Shown piece after piece: positions 27,343 to 35,998 of a DNA stretch of 59,290 nucleotides (positions within the stretch are counted from its first letter, which is position 1; each line of letters starts with the position of its first letter). Made by a program: the position numbers and the translations under genes. Source of the DNA: Enterobacter sp. Lineage in GTDB: Bacteria > Pseudomonadota > Gammaproteobacteria > Enterobacterales > Enterobacteriaceae. The notes below the pieces were generated by a model, which saw only the letters and a list, made by a program, of their open reading frames with translations, was not told the DNA's origin and ran no database searches. The stretch lies in NCBI GenBank assembly GCA_022649305.1, contig JALCNW010000022.1, positions 1-59,290 of the forward strand, given 5' to 3'.

Positions 27343-28862
27343 GCGATTTTCATTTCACCCATCCCTGGTGGTTAGCCGCATTGCTCCCGTGCGTGTTGCT
27401 GTGGTTTGTGGCGAGCGGCCAGCGTAGCGCCTGGCATCAGATCATGGATAAACCCTTCGCCAGGGCGCTGATTATTGGTCGCAAAAAGCGCATCACTCGC
27501 GTATTACCCTGGCTGTGCGCGCTCGGCGTTATCGCCTTAGCGAGCCCGACCTGGCAACGAGAACTGCCCGCAGCGCTAACGCCGCAAAGCAATGTGATGG
27601 TCGTTCTGCAACAGGACCCGGCGATGTACGCACAAGACCTCACCCCCAGCCGTCATCAGCGGATGCAAAGTAAAATTATGCAACTGATGTCGCGATCCAC
27701 CGGAACCCATTTTGGTCTGGTGGTTTACCATTCGGGCGTTTACCTCACCACGCCGCTGACCAGCGATCCGACCTTTTACTCGCTGTTCCTGCATGCGCAA
27801 AGCCCGAACCTGCTGCCAGAGGGCGAAGGCTCGGGGCTGAAACAGGCCGTTAATCTGGCGATGAAAAACATGCCAGAAACGCCCGATGCGCCGCGCAATA
27901 TCCTGCTGATTGCCGATAGCGTTTCGCCGCAGGACGCGACCTGGCTAGCGCAGCGTAAGGCACCGATTCAAATTTGGGTGCCGGGCACCGCGCGCGGCGG
28001 GGAACTCCCCGAAAAATACGCCCAGCGCGGAATTGATACGCGCCTCAACGTTGAGCGCTTTAGCCAAATCCGCGACGGCGGCATCCCCGTCACGCTGGTG
28101 ACCAGCGACGACAGCGATTTATCGGTGATCACCAGTCACATTCAGCAATCGGTGGCGGCGCAGAACAACGCTCGCGGCGATCTGCACTGGAAAAACAGCG
28201 GCTACCTGCTGGCGATCCCGATGCTTTTGCTGCTGCTTTTCGGGCGGCGGCAGCTCATTTGCTGGCTGGTCGTTCTGATGCCGCTGATCTACGCGCCGCA
28301 AAGTCAGGCTGCCTGGCAGGATGCGTGGATTAGCCCGGACGTTCAGGGGCAAATCGCCTTCAGGCAGGGTGATTATCAAAAAGCCGCGCAACGCTTCCAG
28401 GATCCGCTCTGGCAGGGCATTGCGTATTACCGTGCCGAAGACTATGTGGCCGCCGCGTCGGCGTTTCGCCAGGCCCCGCAAACCGCTGACGTCCTGCTGT
28501 GGCTTGGCAACAGCTACGCGCAGCAAAAGCAGTGGCAGCAGGCGATTAACAGCTATGACCGGGCGCTAAGCCTGCGTCCGGACTGGGACATGGCGCAAAA
28601 AAACCGGGCCGCTATCGCCAGCATCATTATGCAGCTACGTCAGAAAGAGCGCGACCGGCAGGCGGCACAGGGTAAAGAGCAGGACTACAAGCCAGACGAG
28701 ATTAAGCACGATTTGAAGAAAGGCCAGGGGGTGAACCAGAAGGATCTCCAGCCGGTTGCCAGCAGCAGCCCGCAGGTTAATCAGTGGTTTGACAATCTGG
28801 AGGTTTCTCCATCCGGCCTGCTGGAAAATCTCTACCGCGCCAACACCGAGGAGACGCCATGA
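27339..28862 (+). CDS. BatB/BatC-type protein, VWA plus TPR, with degenerate MIDAS
   Basis: 507 residues from ATG 27339 (MSDFHFTHPWWL). It has two N-terminal hydrophobic segments, a VWA-like domain, another helix near residues 290-320, then tetratricopeptide repeats (IAFRQGDYQKAAQRFQ, AEDYVAAASAFRQAPQ, QKQWQQAINSYDRALSLRPDW) and a charged tail. It is a fusion of BatB and BatC. Where BatB normally has L-D-V-S-x-S the sequence here is LQQDPAM (residues 90-96), so the metal-binding residues are missing. A second N-terminal extension in the same frame is not needed. Confidence 0.88.
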   Translation: MSDFHFTHPWWLAALLPCVLLWFVASGQRSAWHQIMDKPFARALIIGRKKRITRVLPWLCALGVIALASPTWQRELPAALTPQSNVMVVLQQDPAMYAQDLTPSRHQRMQSKIMQLMSRSTGTHFGLVVYHSGVYLTTPLTSDPTFYSLFLHAQSPNLLPEGEGSGLKQAVNLAMKNMPETPDAPRNILLIADSVSPQDATWLAQRKAPIQIWVPGTARGGELPEKYAQRGIDTRLNVERFSQIRDGGIPVTLVTSDDSDLSVITSHIQQSVAAQNNARGDLHWKNSGYLLAIPMLLLLLFGRRQLICWLVVLMPLIYAPQSQAAWQDAWISPDVQGQIAFRQGDYQKAAQRFQDPLWQGIAYYRAEDYVAAASAFRQAPQTADVLLWLGNSYAQQKQWQQAINSYDRALSLRPDWDMAQKNRAAIASIIMQLRQKERDRQAAQGKEQDYKPDEIKHDLKKGQGVNQKDLQPVASSSPQVNQWFDNLEVSPSGLLENLYRANTEETP

Positions 28863-29875
28863 AAACCCTTGTGCTTATGCTCTTACTGGCGGTTTTGCCT
28901 GCGCGCGCGGCCATGGATATCACCCGAGAACTGGAGGCACCGGAACAGGTCACACCCGGTCAGCCGGTGCGCATTGCGGTGACCTTCTGGACCGATAGCT
29001 GGTTTAATCCGCCGCCGGAATGGCCTGATTTCGCCATCAAAAATGGCTCACTGATGACGACGCCGTTGCCCAATCAATTGTTGAGCCGCCAGAAAAATGG
29101 CATCAGCTGGAGCGGCGTGCGGCTGGAAAGAGAGGTGATAGCGTGGGATCGGGGTGAACTCCTGCTCCCGGCAACCGAAGTCACGCTCACTTCCGCCAGT
29201 CAGGCTCCGGTGACGGTGCAGTTACCTGAGCTGAAAAAAACGGTCGCTTGGCCACAAGGCGTTGAGCAACCGGACCGGTTTCTGCCCGCCAGCGACTTAA
29301 CGATCGATCAGAACATTTCCCAGTTTCATGCCGGCAATGACGACACGCTCCGCGCGGGGGATGCGGTGGAACGCACCGTCACTGTGAAAGCTCGCGGCAT
29401 AGCGCCCACTCAAATTCCGCAAATCCTGTATGCGATCCCAGGAACCGAGACGCAACGCCTGACGCCAGAAAATACGCTGTTGAAGTCAGGTCGCGGTGAA
29501 ATCGAAGGCGCGCAGCGGGTAGAAAAACTGCGCTATCTGCCGTCGCAGGCCGGAGCCATCATATTGCCGCCCGTCAAATTACGCTGGTGGGACACCGCAC
29601 ATCAGCAGTGGCAGATTGCCGAATTACCCGGCGTAACCTTACAAGTGGCTCAGGCGCGTGCGGCGGGCAGCGAGTCGATGCTGCGCGGCACCACCGACGA
29701 AGACCACTGGCAAAACGCGCTGATCGTGGGGGCCATCGTCCTGTTTGCGGGAGTTTTGTGGTTTATACGTCGCCTGCTGTGGCGAAGCTTTCAGTATCTA
29801 CATCATATCTGGCGTCATTTTTGGGCTCCGGTTCGCCTGCCCGCACTGACGCCTGAAAAAAGAGGTGAAAAATGA
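28859..29875 (+). CDS. BatD-type periplasmic protein
   Basis: 338 residues. A signal peptide (VLMLLLAVLPARAA) is followed by the opening beta-domain (TRELEAPEQVTPGQPVRIAVTFW), a second repeat with DTLRAGDAVERTVTVKARG, a transmembrane helix (IVGAIVLFAGVLWFIRRLL) and a short basic tail. It is typical of BatD (oxygen tolerance) proteins. The start overlaps BatB and the stop overlaps the phosphatase start, both by 4 bases. Confidence 0.85.
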   Translation: MKTLVLMLLLAVLPARAAMDITRELEAPEQVTPGQPVRIAVTFWTDSWFNPPPEWPDFAIKNGSLMTTPLPNQLLSRQKNGISWSGVRLEREVIAWDRGELLLPATEVTLTSASQAPVTVQLPELKKTVAWPQGVEQPDRFLPASDLTIDQNISQFHAGNDDTLRAGDAVERTVTVKARGIAPTQIPQILYAIPGTETQRLTPENTLLKSGRGEIEGAQRVEKLRYLPSQAGAIILPPVKLRWWDTAHQQWQIAELPGVTLQVAQARAAGSESMLRGTTDEDHWQNALIVGAIVLFAGVLWFIRRLLWRSFQYLHHIWRHFWAPVRLPALTPEKRGEK

Positions 29876-30867
29876 ATAACAAACTCGTTATCGGTGCGCT
29901 GCTGTTCGGTGCAATCAACACCGCGCAGGCCGCCGATCCGCTTTCTGCCTGGAACGACACGGCTGCAAAAAGCGCCATCGAGCAGTGGGTGCAAAATGCG
30001 ACTCAGCAGGATCGGACGACGTTTATCCCGCCCGAACATCGCTACGTGGTCTTTGATAACGACGGCACCCTGTGGCCTGAAGCGCCGCTGACCTTCCAGC
30101 TACAGTTTGCGGTAGATGAAGTCAAACGTCTGGTGCCGCAGCATCCGGAGTGGAAGAACGATCCCGTCCTCAGCGCGGTACTGAATGACGATCTTAAGAC
30201 GGTAGCCGCGTCGGGCGAGAAAGGGCTGATGCAGCTATTGGCCGTCACTCACAGCGACATGACGACCGAGGCGTTCAGCAAAAGGGTGAGTCAATGGGTG
30301 GATAACCAACGTGATAAACGCTTTGGCTGCCGCTACGACAGCATGGGCTATCAGCCGATGCGACAGCTTCTGGACTACCTGCGCGAGAACGGTTTCAAAA
30401 CCTGGATTGTTTCGGGCGGAGGCATCGACTTTATGCGGGTGTTAACCAACAAAATGTACGGCATTCCGCCGGAGCAGGTTGTCGGATCGTTCTCTCTGAG
30501 CGAATTTTCACTGACCGATAACGGCACCCAACTGCGCAAAACGATGAAAGGGGCGTTCAACGACGACGCGGCGGCCAAACCGGTCGCCATTCATCTGTTT
30601 ATGGGGCAGCGCCCGGTGGCCGCTTTTGGTAACAGCGACGGCGATTTAGCCATGATGCAGTACACCGCGGCGAACCCGGACTATAAAACCTTTGGGCTGA
30701 TCGTTCACCACACCGATGCCGAGCGCGAGTACGCCTACGATAGCCATCCGCCTGCCAGCGGAAAACTGGTTGACGGTTTATCGGTAGCGAAAGAAAAGGG
30801 CTGGACGGTCGTGGATATGAAGCAGGACTGGAAAACCGTTTTTGACCCTGAGAAATGCGCGCCGTGA
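29872..30867 (+). CDS. Periplasmic HAD-superfamily phosphatase
   Basis: 331 residues. A signal peptide ending NTAQA is followed by HAD motif I DNDGT (62-66, nucleophile Asp62), motif II in TWIVSGGGIDFMR, and motif IV in AFGNSDGDLAMMQY. Motif III Lys is probably in the TMKGAF region. It resembles secreted phosphoserine-phosphatase-like enzymes; the substrate is unknown. It overlaps batD by 4 bases. Confidence 0.87.
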   Translation: MNNKLVIGALLFGAINTAQAADPLSAWNDTAAKSAIEQWVQNATQQDRTTFIPPEHRYVVFDNDGTLWPEAPLTFQLQFAVDEVKRLVPQHPEWKNDPVLSAVLNDDLKTVAASGEKGLMQLLAVTHSDMTTEAFSKRVSQWVDNQRDKRFGCRYDSMGYQPMRQLLDYLRENGFKTWIVSGGGIDFMRVLTNKMYGIPPEQVVGSFSLSEFSLTDNGTQLRKTMKGAFNDDAAAKPVAIHLFMGQRPVAAFGNSDGDLAMMQYTAANPDYKTFGLIVHHTDAEREYAYDSHPPASGKLVDGLSVAKEKGWTVVDMKQDWKTVFDPEKCAP

Positions 30868-30921
30868 ATACGGGGTTAGGGTGCAAGTTGACTGACTAAG
30901 CATAACGAGAAAGTGGTGTGT

Positions 30922-32535
30922 ATGAACAAGATACTGCTCATTCTTCTGACCTGTTTTATCGGCGCGCTAACCTTCACCGCGGTTGCGGCAGAACCCCGAC
31001 AGCAGCCATCGGAACAGGAACGCGCGCGGACGGTGTACATTTTTCATCAGCCGATTGTCATGCTACAGGCTAAGTTTGGCCTGACCACGCCGGAAGAGCG
31101 CGTGTTACGCATCCGCAATACGCTACGCCATTTCACGGAAGCCGACCTGCGCGAGCCGTTAAAAATTGTCCCGGTCACCCGCTATAACCAGCATGGGCGG
31201 CTGATCGTCATGAACGGCAAACCGCTGATGCTGCTGGCGCAGGCCGATCTGGATGAAGGCGACGATCTCACCCTCGACCAGGCTGCGCAGCGCGTACTGA
31301 TCCGGATGGAGGCCCAGCGTACGGCGCTGCGCGACCAGTATGATACCGGCTGGCTCGCCTTATCTGCGCTGAAAACGGCGGCAGGGTTAGTGGGGCTACT
31401 GCTTTTCTGGTACGGCGCGTATCGTTCATGGCGCGGAGTGCGGCGTTATTACCGCAGGCGCATTATCGAAAACCGCAGTTGGGTACCGCATCGCTGGCGT
31501 AGGTTTATCGGCGCGGTTGAAACGCGACTGTATGCTTTTTTGATGATTTTACTGAGTATTCTGGCGCTCTACGTCTGGCTGAGCTGGGTATTTAGCCTGT
31601 TTCCCTGGACGCGAGTGTGGGGCGAATCGCTGGGTGACTGGTCGGTGCGGGTGCTGCGGGAGATTGCGCTGTCGGTAGTGTCGGCGCTGCCGGGTTTGCT
31701 GATTGTCATGGTTATTGTCCTCATCACCGCTTTCATACTTAAGCTGCTCAAAGTGGTGCTGAATCAGGTGGAGGCAGGGCGGTTACAGCTTCCGGGTATT
31801 CATCCCGAGACCGTGGGAGCCACCCGCAAGCTGATATCCGTCGTGGTGTGGCTGTTTGCCCTGTCTGCGGCCTACCCATTCTTACCCGGTGCCAACTCGC
31901 TGGCGTTTAAGGGCATTAGCGTGTTCTTTGGCTTAATGCTCACGCTCGGTTCGGCAGGGGTGATGAATCACGCGATGAGTGGTCTGGTGCTGATTTATTC
32001 CCGTGCGCTGCGCAAGGGGGATGTGATTCGCGTGGCGGATAACGAAGGGCTGGTGAGCGAAATCGGCATGCTGGCGACAAAAATTATTACCCGTGAAAAC
32101 TACGTCGTCACGGTGCCGAACGCCGTGGTGGTCAGTGGTAAAATCACTAACCTCAGTGCGCAAAACCCTGACGGGGGTATCAATCTCACGGTCGGCGTCA
32201 CCATTGGTTACGACACCCCGTGGCGGCAGGTTCACGCCATGCTGGAGCTGGCCGCTAAACGGGCAAAAGGGGTCGATCTTTCACAGCCGCCGCTGGTGCG
32301 CCAGTTGGGCTTGATGGACTGGTATATCTCCTATGAACTCCAGGTCCGATTGTTGCCGGGTCAATCTTTGGCGATGGCCCGTAATGAACTCCATAGCCAT
32401 ATTCAGGACGTGTTCAATGAATTTAACGTCCAAATCATGTCGCCTAATTTTGTGATGCAGCCTAAAGGGTCGGTGATGGTAGCCAAAGAAAACTGGTACA
32501 CGGCACCCGCTTCTCCACCGGTTCAAAGAGAGTGA
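30922..32535 (+). CDS. MscS-family mechanosensitive channel with periplasmic N-domain
   Basis: 537 residues from ATG 30922; a GTG three codons upstream is in frame but less likely. A signal peptide (TFTAVAA) and a periplasmic region of about 120 residues precede several transmembrane helices. The pore-lining TM3 and MscS beta domain follow: LGSAGVMNHAMSGLVLIYSRALRKGDVIRV, LATKIITRENYVVTVPNAVV and TVGVTIGYDTPWRQV. It lies 54 bases after the phosphatase in the same run. Confidence 0.88.
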   Translation: MNKILLILLTCFIGALTFTAVAAEPRQQPSEQERARTVYIFHQPIVMLQAKFGLTTPEERVLRIRNTLRHFTEADLREPLKIVPVTRYNQHGRLIVMNGKPLMLLAQADLDEGDDLTLDQAAQRVLIRMEAQRTALRDQYDTGWLALSALKTAAGLVGLLLFWYGAYRSWRGVRRYYRRRIIENRSWVPHRWRRFIGAVETRLYAFLMILLSILALYVWLSWVFSLFPWTRVWGESLGDWSVRVLREIALSVVSALPGLLIVMVIVLITAFILKLLKVVLNQVEAGRLQLPGIHPETVGATRKLISVVVWLFALSAAYPFLPGANSLAFKGISVFFGLMLTLGSAGVMNHAMSGLVLIYSRALRKGDVIRVADNEGLVSEIGMLATKIITRENYVVTVPNAVVVSGKITNLSAQNPDGGINLTVGVTIGYDTPWRQVHAMLELAAKRAKGVDLSQPPLVRQLGLMDWYISYELQVRLLPGQSLAMARNELHSHIQDVFNEFNVQIMSPNFVMQPKGSVMVAKENWYTAPASPPVQRE

Positions 32536-32604
32536 GGATATTTATTTCCTCTTATTTACTGAAAAGAAAATACCTAAAACAAAATGGTTAACAGCAGGTG
32601 GCAA

Positions 32605-33792
32605 ATGAAAAAATCGATATTGATTTGTCTCGGTCTATTTATATCGCAATCCACACACGCCAGTGGGCTCTATTTTTATGAAATTGGCACCGAAGATACC
32701 GCCCTGGCAGGTGCTGGGCAGGCGGCCCGTGCGCAGGATGCCTCGACTATCGTCACCAACCCGGCGGGCATGACTCGTCTGCCAGACCATATGTTTACCG
32801 GTGGTTTGCAGGCGATGGACGGTGATATTTCTTATAAAATGGATGAGGGATCGAGAGGCAAAAGCCCTGGCGATATCATGCGTATTTTCCCGAATGCCAG
32901 CGCTTTTTATTCGCAAAAAATAAATGACGATCTTTTTGCGGGGATCGGCTTATACGGCAATTATGGTCTGGGGACGGACTACGGTAATTGGGCGGGCGAT
33001 CGCCTCATTAAGAAAAGCACCATGGCGGCGCTAACCGTCAGTCCTTCGCTGGCCTATAAACTGAATGACCGGTTATCGATAGGTGGTTCCGTTAACGTTA
33101 ACTACGGTTTTCTGTCGCTCACGCGTAATGTCGATGGCGATGATGAAACGGAGAAAGATCACGACTGGGCGATGAGCTATCGGCTGGGTTTATTAATGGT
33201 GCTCACCGATCAAACGCGAGCGGGCATGACGTGGACCAGCAAAACTGAATATGACTTTGATATTGATGCCAAAGCCCGGTTCCCGAATTTACCGAACGTA
33301 GAATACGATTTGCCTATATCGGCCCAGGTCCGAGCCCCGCAGCAAATTATGCTGAGTCTGGTTCACGACATTAATCAACAGTGGTCAGTCATGGGCGATT
33401 TGGGCTGGCAGGACTGGAGCCAGTTTGGCAGTCCGCAAGTGTCGGTTTCAGGCCAGGATATTGATAAAGCTAATCGTCTGAAGGATTCCTGGCATACGGC
33501 GCTGGGGGTGCAATATCGACCAACGGAGCAGTGGCGATTAAATGCGGGGGTGGCATTTGATAGCACCATTTATGAATCGCAAAGTGACGTGGCGCTGACC
33601 TTACCGACCGGCGATGAATGGCGTTTTGCGACCGGGGCGCAATATCAGGTCACGCCGCAAAGCAATATTGGGTTTGCCGTGTCTTACCTGCATATGCAAT
33701 CTTCCCGCGTTCAGTCTCCAGCGCTGCTTAAAGGTCGCTATGATAATCCTTACCTGTGGTTTGCGAGCGTAAATTATAGCTATCAATTTTGA
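32605..33792 (+). CDS. OmpP1/FadL-family outer membrane porin
   Basis: 395 residues from ATG 32605, with AGCAGGTGG before it; the frame extends back to 32584. A signal peptide (ILICLGLFISQSTHA) precedes the FadL hatch motif: GAGQAARAQDASTIVTNPAGMTRL. A beta-barrel with alternating pattern ends in Phe (WFASVNYSYQF). FadL homologues import hydrophobic compounds. As the last gene of the sulfatase run it could bring in, or release, the hydrophobic part of a sulfate ester (inference). Confidence 0.88.
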   Translation: MKKSILICLGLFISQSTHASGLYFYEIGTEDTALAGAGQAARAQDASTIVTNPAGMTRLPDHMFTGGLQAMDGDISYKMDEGSRGKSPGDIMRIFPNASAFYSQKINDDLFAGIGLYGNYGLGTDYGNWAGDRLIKKSTMAALTVSPSLAYKLNDRLSIGGSVNVNYGFLSLTRNVDGDDETEKDHDWAMSYRLGLLMVLTDQTRAGMTWTSKTEYDFDIDAKARFPNLPNVEYDLPISAQVRAPQQIMLSLVHDINQQWSVMGDLGWQDWSQFGSPQVSVSGQDIDKANRLKDSWHTALGVQYRPTEQWRLNAGVAFDSTIYESQSDVALTLPTGDEWRFATGAQYQVTPQSNIGFAVSYLHMQSSRVQSPALLKGRYDNPYLWFASVNYSYQF

Positions 33793-33986
33793 ATATCAGC
33801 CACGCGCGACAATGTATACCCTGCCATAATTAGTGGGGTATTATTGCTTACCTAAGCATTATTCCGATAAATTAATTTACACTACCCACAATGGCTTAAA
33901 AGTGTGATCTCGATCAATGTCCGTATTCACCTGCTGTTCAAAAATTATTGCACATAATAATCGTTCAGTTGTGGTGGTAGTGATTT

Positions 33987-34550
33987 ATGGCAATTAAAGA
34001 TTTTCTGGTACAGACTTCTCCAAATAGACGTCGATATGGTGTAGCACTTTTTGTCGGGATTATTTCCGGCCTGCTGTCTGCGTTTGTCAAATGGGGCGCG
34101 GAAGTGCCGCTACCACCGCGCACATTCTCCGGTGGACGCAATGAATTTAACCCGCCTTATTTGTTCCTGCGTGATTATTTGGGGATTGACCCGACCGCGA
34201 CCGTTTATACCTTCTCTGAGCATATTATTAACCCAGTAATGATTACCCATATCATTTTCTCACTGGTATTTGCTATCGGATATTGTGTCGTTGCCGAAGT
34301 TTTCCCGAAAGTGAAACTCTGGCAGGGCGTATGGGCCGGTCTGGTCGCCACACTGTTTGTTCATGGCATCAGCTTCCCGCTGCTGGGATTGACGCCGCCG
34401 CTGACGCAGTTGCCCATTCATGAATATATCTCTGAAATTATCGGGCATGTCTTCTGGTTCTGGGCCATTGAATTAATCCGTCGCGACCTGCGAAACCGTA
34501 TTACGCATGAACCGGATGCCGAAGTCTCGTTGGATGCGCCGTTTAGATAA
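33987..34550 (+). CDS. YagU-family (DUF1440) inner membrane protein
   Basis: 187 residues with four hydrophobic segments; similar to E. coli YagU, which is linked to acid resistance: [79 protein letters not shown]. It is a single gene with its own terminator. The function in this organism is unknown. Confidence 0.85.
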   Translation: MAIKDFLVQTSPNRRRYGVALFVGIISGLLSAFVKWGAEVPLPPRTFSGGRNEFNPPYLFLRDYLGIDPTATVYTFSEHIINPVMITHIIFSLVFAIGYCVVAEVFPKVKLWQGVWAGLVATLFVHGISFPLLGLTPPLTQLPIHEYISEIIGHVFWFWAIELIRRDLRNRITHEPDAEVSLDAPFR

Positions 34551-34558
34551 ATTGAACT

Positions 34559-34585
34559 AAAGACCCGCAATTATGCGGGTCTTTA
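34559..34585. terminator. Terminator between the yagU-like gene and mgtE-like gene
   Basis: AAAGACCCGC-AATTAT-GCGGGTCTTT, a perfect 10-bp stem, followed by ATAGTG. It lies between two convergent genes and may work in both directions. Confidence 0.8.
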
Positions 34586-34609
34586 TAGTGAATGCCTCAG
34601 TTCGTCTGA

Positions 34610-35611
34610 CTACTCCAGCCCCAACGTATACTGCGCAATCTTGAAGTAAATAATCAGCCCGGTGCCGTCAATCAGCGTGGCAATAAACGGTGCGGAGACT
34701 ACCGCCGGATCGATGCCGCAGCGCTTGAGCACCATCGGAATAACGGAAGAGACAATCGCACTCCACAGGGTAATGCACACCAGCGTCAGGCTCACAATGA
34801 CGGTGATTTCAACGCCAATCCCCATCATCCAGGCGCGGAAGCATCCGGCAAGGCCCATCGTGACGGCAATCATCAATGATGTGGTCATCTCCTTTTTCAG
34901 CACCCGTCCGACGTCTTTCAGCCCGACTTCGCCCAGCGCCATGGCGCGCACCAGCGTAGAAGTGATCTGCGTACCGCTGTTCCCGCCCGTACCAATCAGC
35001 AACGGAATAAAGAACGCCAGCGCGATGGCGGCTTCGAGCGCCTCTTCAAAATGCTGAAGCACGGTACTGGTATAGGCTTCTGCCACAAACAGCAGCAACA
35101 GCCACACGGCACGCTTTTTCCACAGGCTCACGGGGCTGGTTTCGAGATAAGGCTTTTCCAGCGGTAACGTCGCGCCCTGGCGCTGGGCGTCTTCGGTGAC
35201 GTCGTCTTCCAGAAGGTGAGCGATTTCGCGTTCGGTCAGGCAGCCGACTAACTGACCGTTTGTCACCACTGGCACAATATCGGCCTCGCTGTGAGCCAGT
35301 CGTGCCGCGACGTCTGCGCGCTCATCGTCGGGAGAAACCTGTAAAAATGGCGAAGTCATTAGCGATTTTACAGGCTGTAACGTATCGGCTTCCTGTAATA
35401 ACCGTCGCACGGAAAGCATTCCAGCCAGTCTGCCGTTATCGTCAATAAAAATATGCGCCGGAATATCGTCATTTTTTAATTTATCGAAAAACTGTTCGCG
35501 CGCGAGAGCAACGCATAATGCCGCATCGAGAACAATAAAATCGGTATTCATATACTGCGCGATAGCGCTGTCGTTGAATGCAGGATTGGCGTTGTGAATT
35601 GGATAAGACAT
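34610..35611 (-). CDS. MgtE-type magnesium transporter lacking the N domain
   Basis: 333 residues from ATG 35611 (MSYPIHNANPAF), with AAGGGAA upstream. It contains a CBS-domain pair (about residues 20-140) and then the MgtE membrane domain of five helices, with the family motif GTGGNSGTQITSTLVRAMALGE and the pore/exit motif DPAVVSAPFIATLIDGTGLIIYF. Typical MgtE is about 450 residues with an extra N-terminal superhelical sensor, which is absent here. E. coli K-12 has no MgtE. It is preceded by a magnesium-riboswitch-like leader and is divergent from a dedA-like gene. Confidence 0.88.
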   Translation of the reverse strand: MSYPIHNANPAFNDSAIAQYMNTDFIVLDAALCVALAREQFFDKLKNDDIPAHIFIDDNGRLAGMLSVRRLLQEADTLQPVKSLMTSPFLQVSPDDERADVAARLAHSEADIVPVVTNGQLVGCLTEREIAHLLEDDVTEDAQRQGATLPLEKPYLETSPVSLWKKRAVWLLLLFVAEAYTSTVLQHFEEALEAAIALAFFIPLLIGTGGNSGTQITSTLVRAMALGEVGLKDVGRVLKKEMTTSLMIAVTMGLAGCFRAWMMGIGVEITVIVSLTLVCITLWSAIVSSVIPMVLKRCGIDPAVVSAPFIATLIDGTGLIIYFKIAQYTLGLE

Positions 35612-35626
35612 AGTGAATTCCCTTTG

Positions 35627-35678
35627 AATAAAAATATCTCTCAGGGGCGAGCAAGACAGGGCATGTCGAAGAAGAGAT
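35627..35678 (-). terminator. Possible expression-platform hairpin after the M-box
   Basis: ATCTCT (35673-35678, minus strand) can pair with AGAGAT (35636-35641), and ATTTTTATT follows on the minus strand, just before the mgtE ribosome-binding site. The stem is only 6 bp with a long loop, so this is a weak candidate for a riboswitch-controlled terminator. Confidence 0.35.
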
Positions 35679-35680
35679 CC

Positions 35681-35841
35681 CCACGTCCTGGGTTCAGCAC
35701 TGTACACCGTATCCCCGCAGGGAAGTTATACTGACAAAGCCTTGATTCGACAGTGCCTGTTTTACCCTGTGCCAGTTCTCTCGAAATGACCAGAGCGATA
35801 ACGTGTATTTGTACAGGAGCCTCGCCATAACGAGATCGTAG
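35681..35841 (-). promoter_or_regulatory. Candidate M-box (ykoK) magnesium riboswitch
   Basis: On the minus strand this leader carries the conserved M-box strings in the right order. GUUAUGGCGAGGCUCCUGUA is near the 5' end (family GUUAGGUGAGGCUCCU). A GCUCUG ... CAGGGU helix encloses GAGAGAAC and UGGC. AACAG follows, and UACAGUGCUGAA is near the 3' end (family ACAGUGCUAAA). The outer helix P1 can form between CUACGAUC and GGACGUGG (one mismatch). It is about 161 nt and lies 69 bases upstream of the mgtE-like ATG, the classic target. Recognition is from memory of the family consensus, not a covariance search. Confidence 0.72.
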
Positions 35842-35998
35842 TAAAACGAGAGGCATAATACGCTCCTTTTTTAATTGTGCTTTCAATTCTCAATAATGTT
35901 TAGGAAACGTTTAGAACATTCATTTTTAACCGACGTTGAGGGTTTATTTAGATACCGTGCATTTAAATAGGAACATTAATGATTATTGAGGTGCAGCA

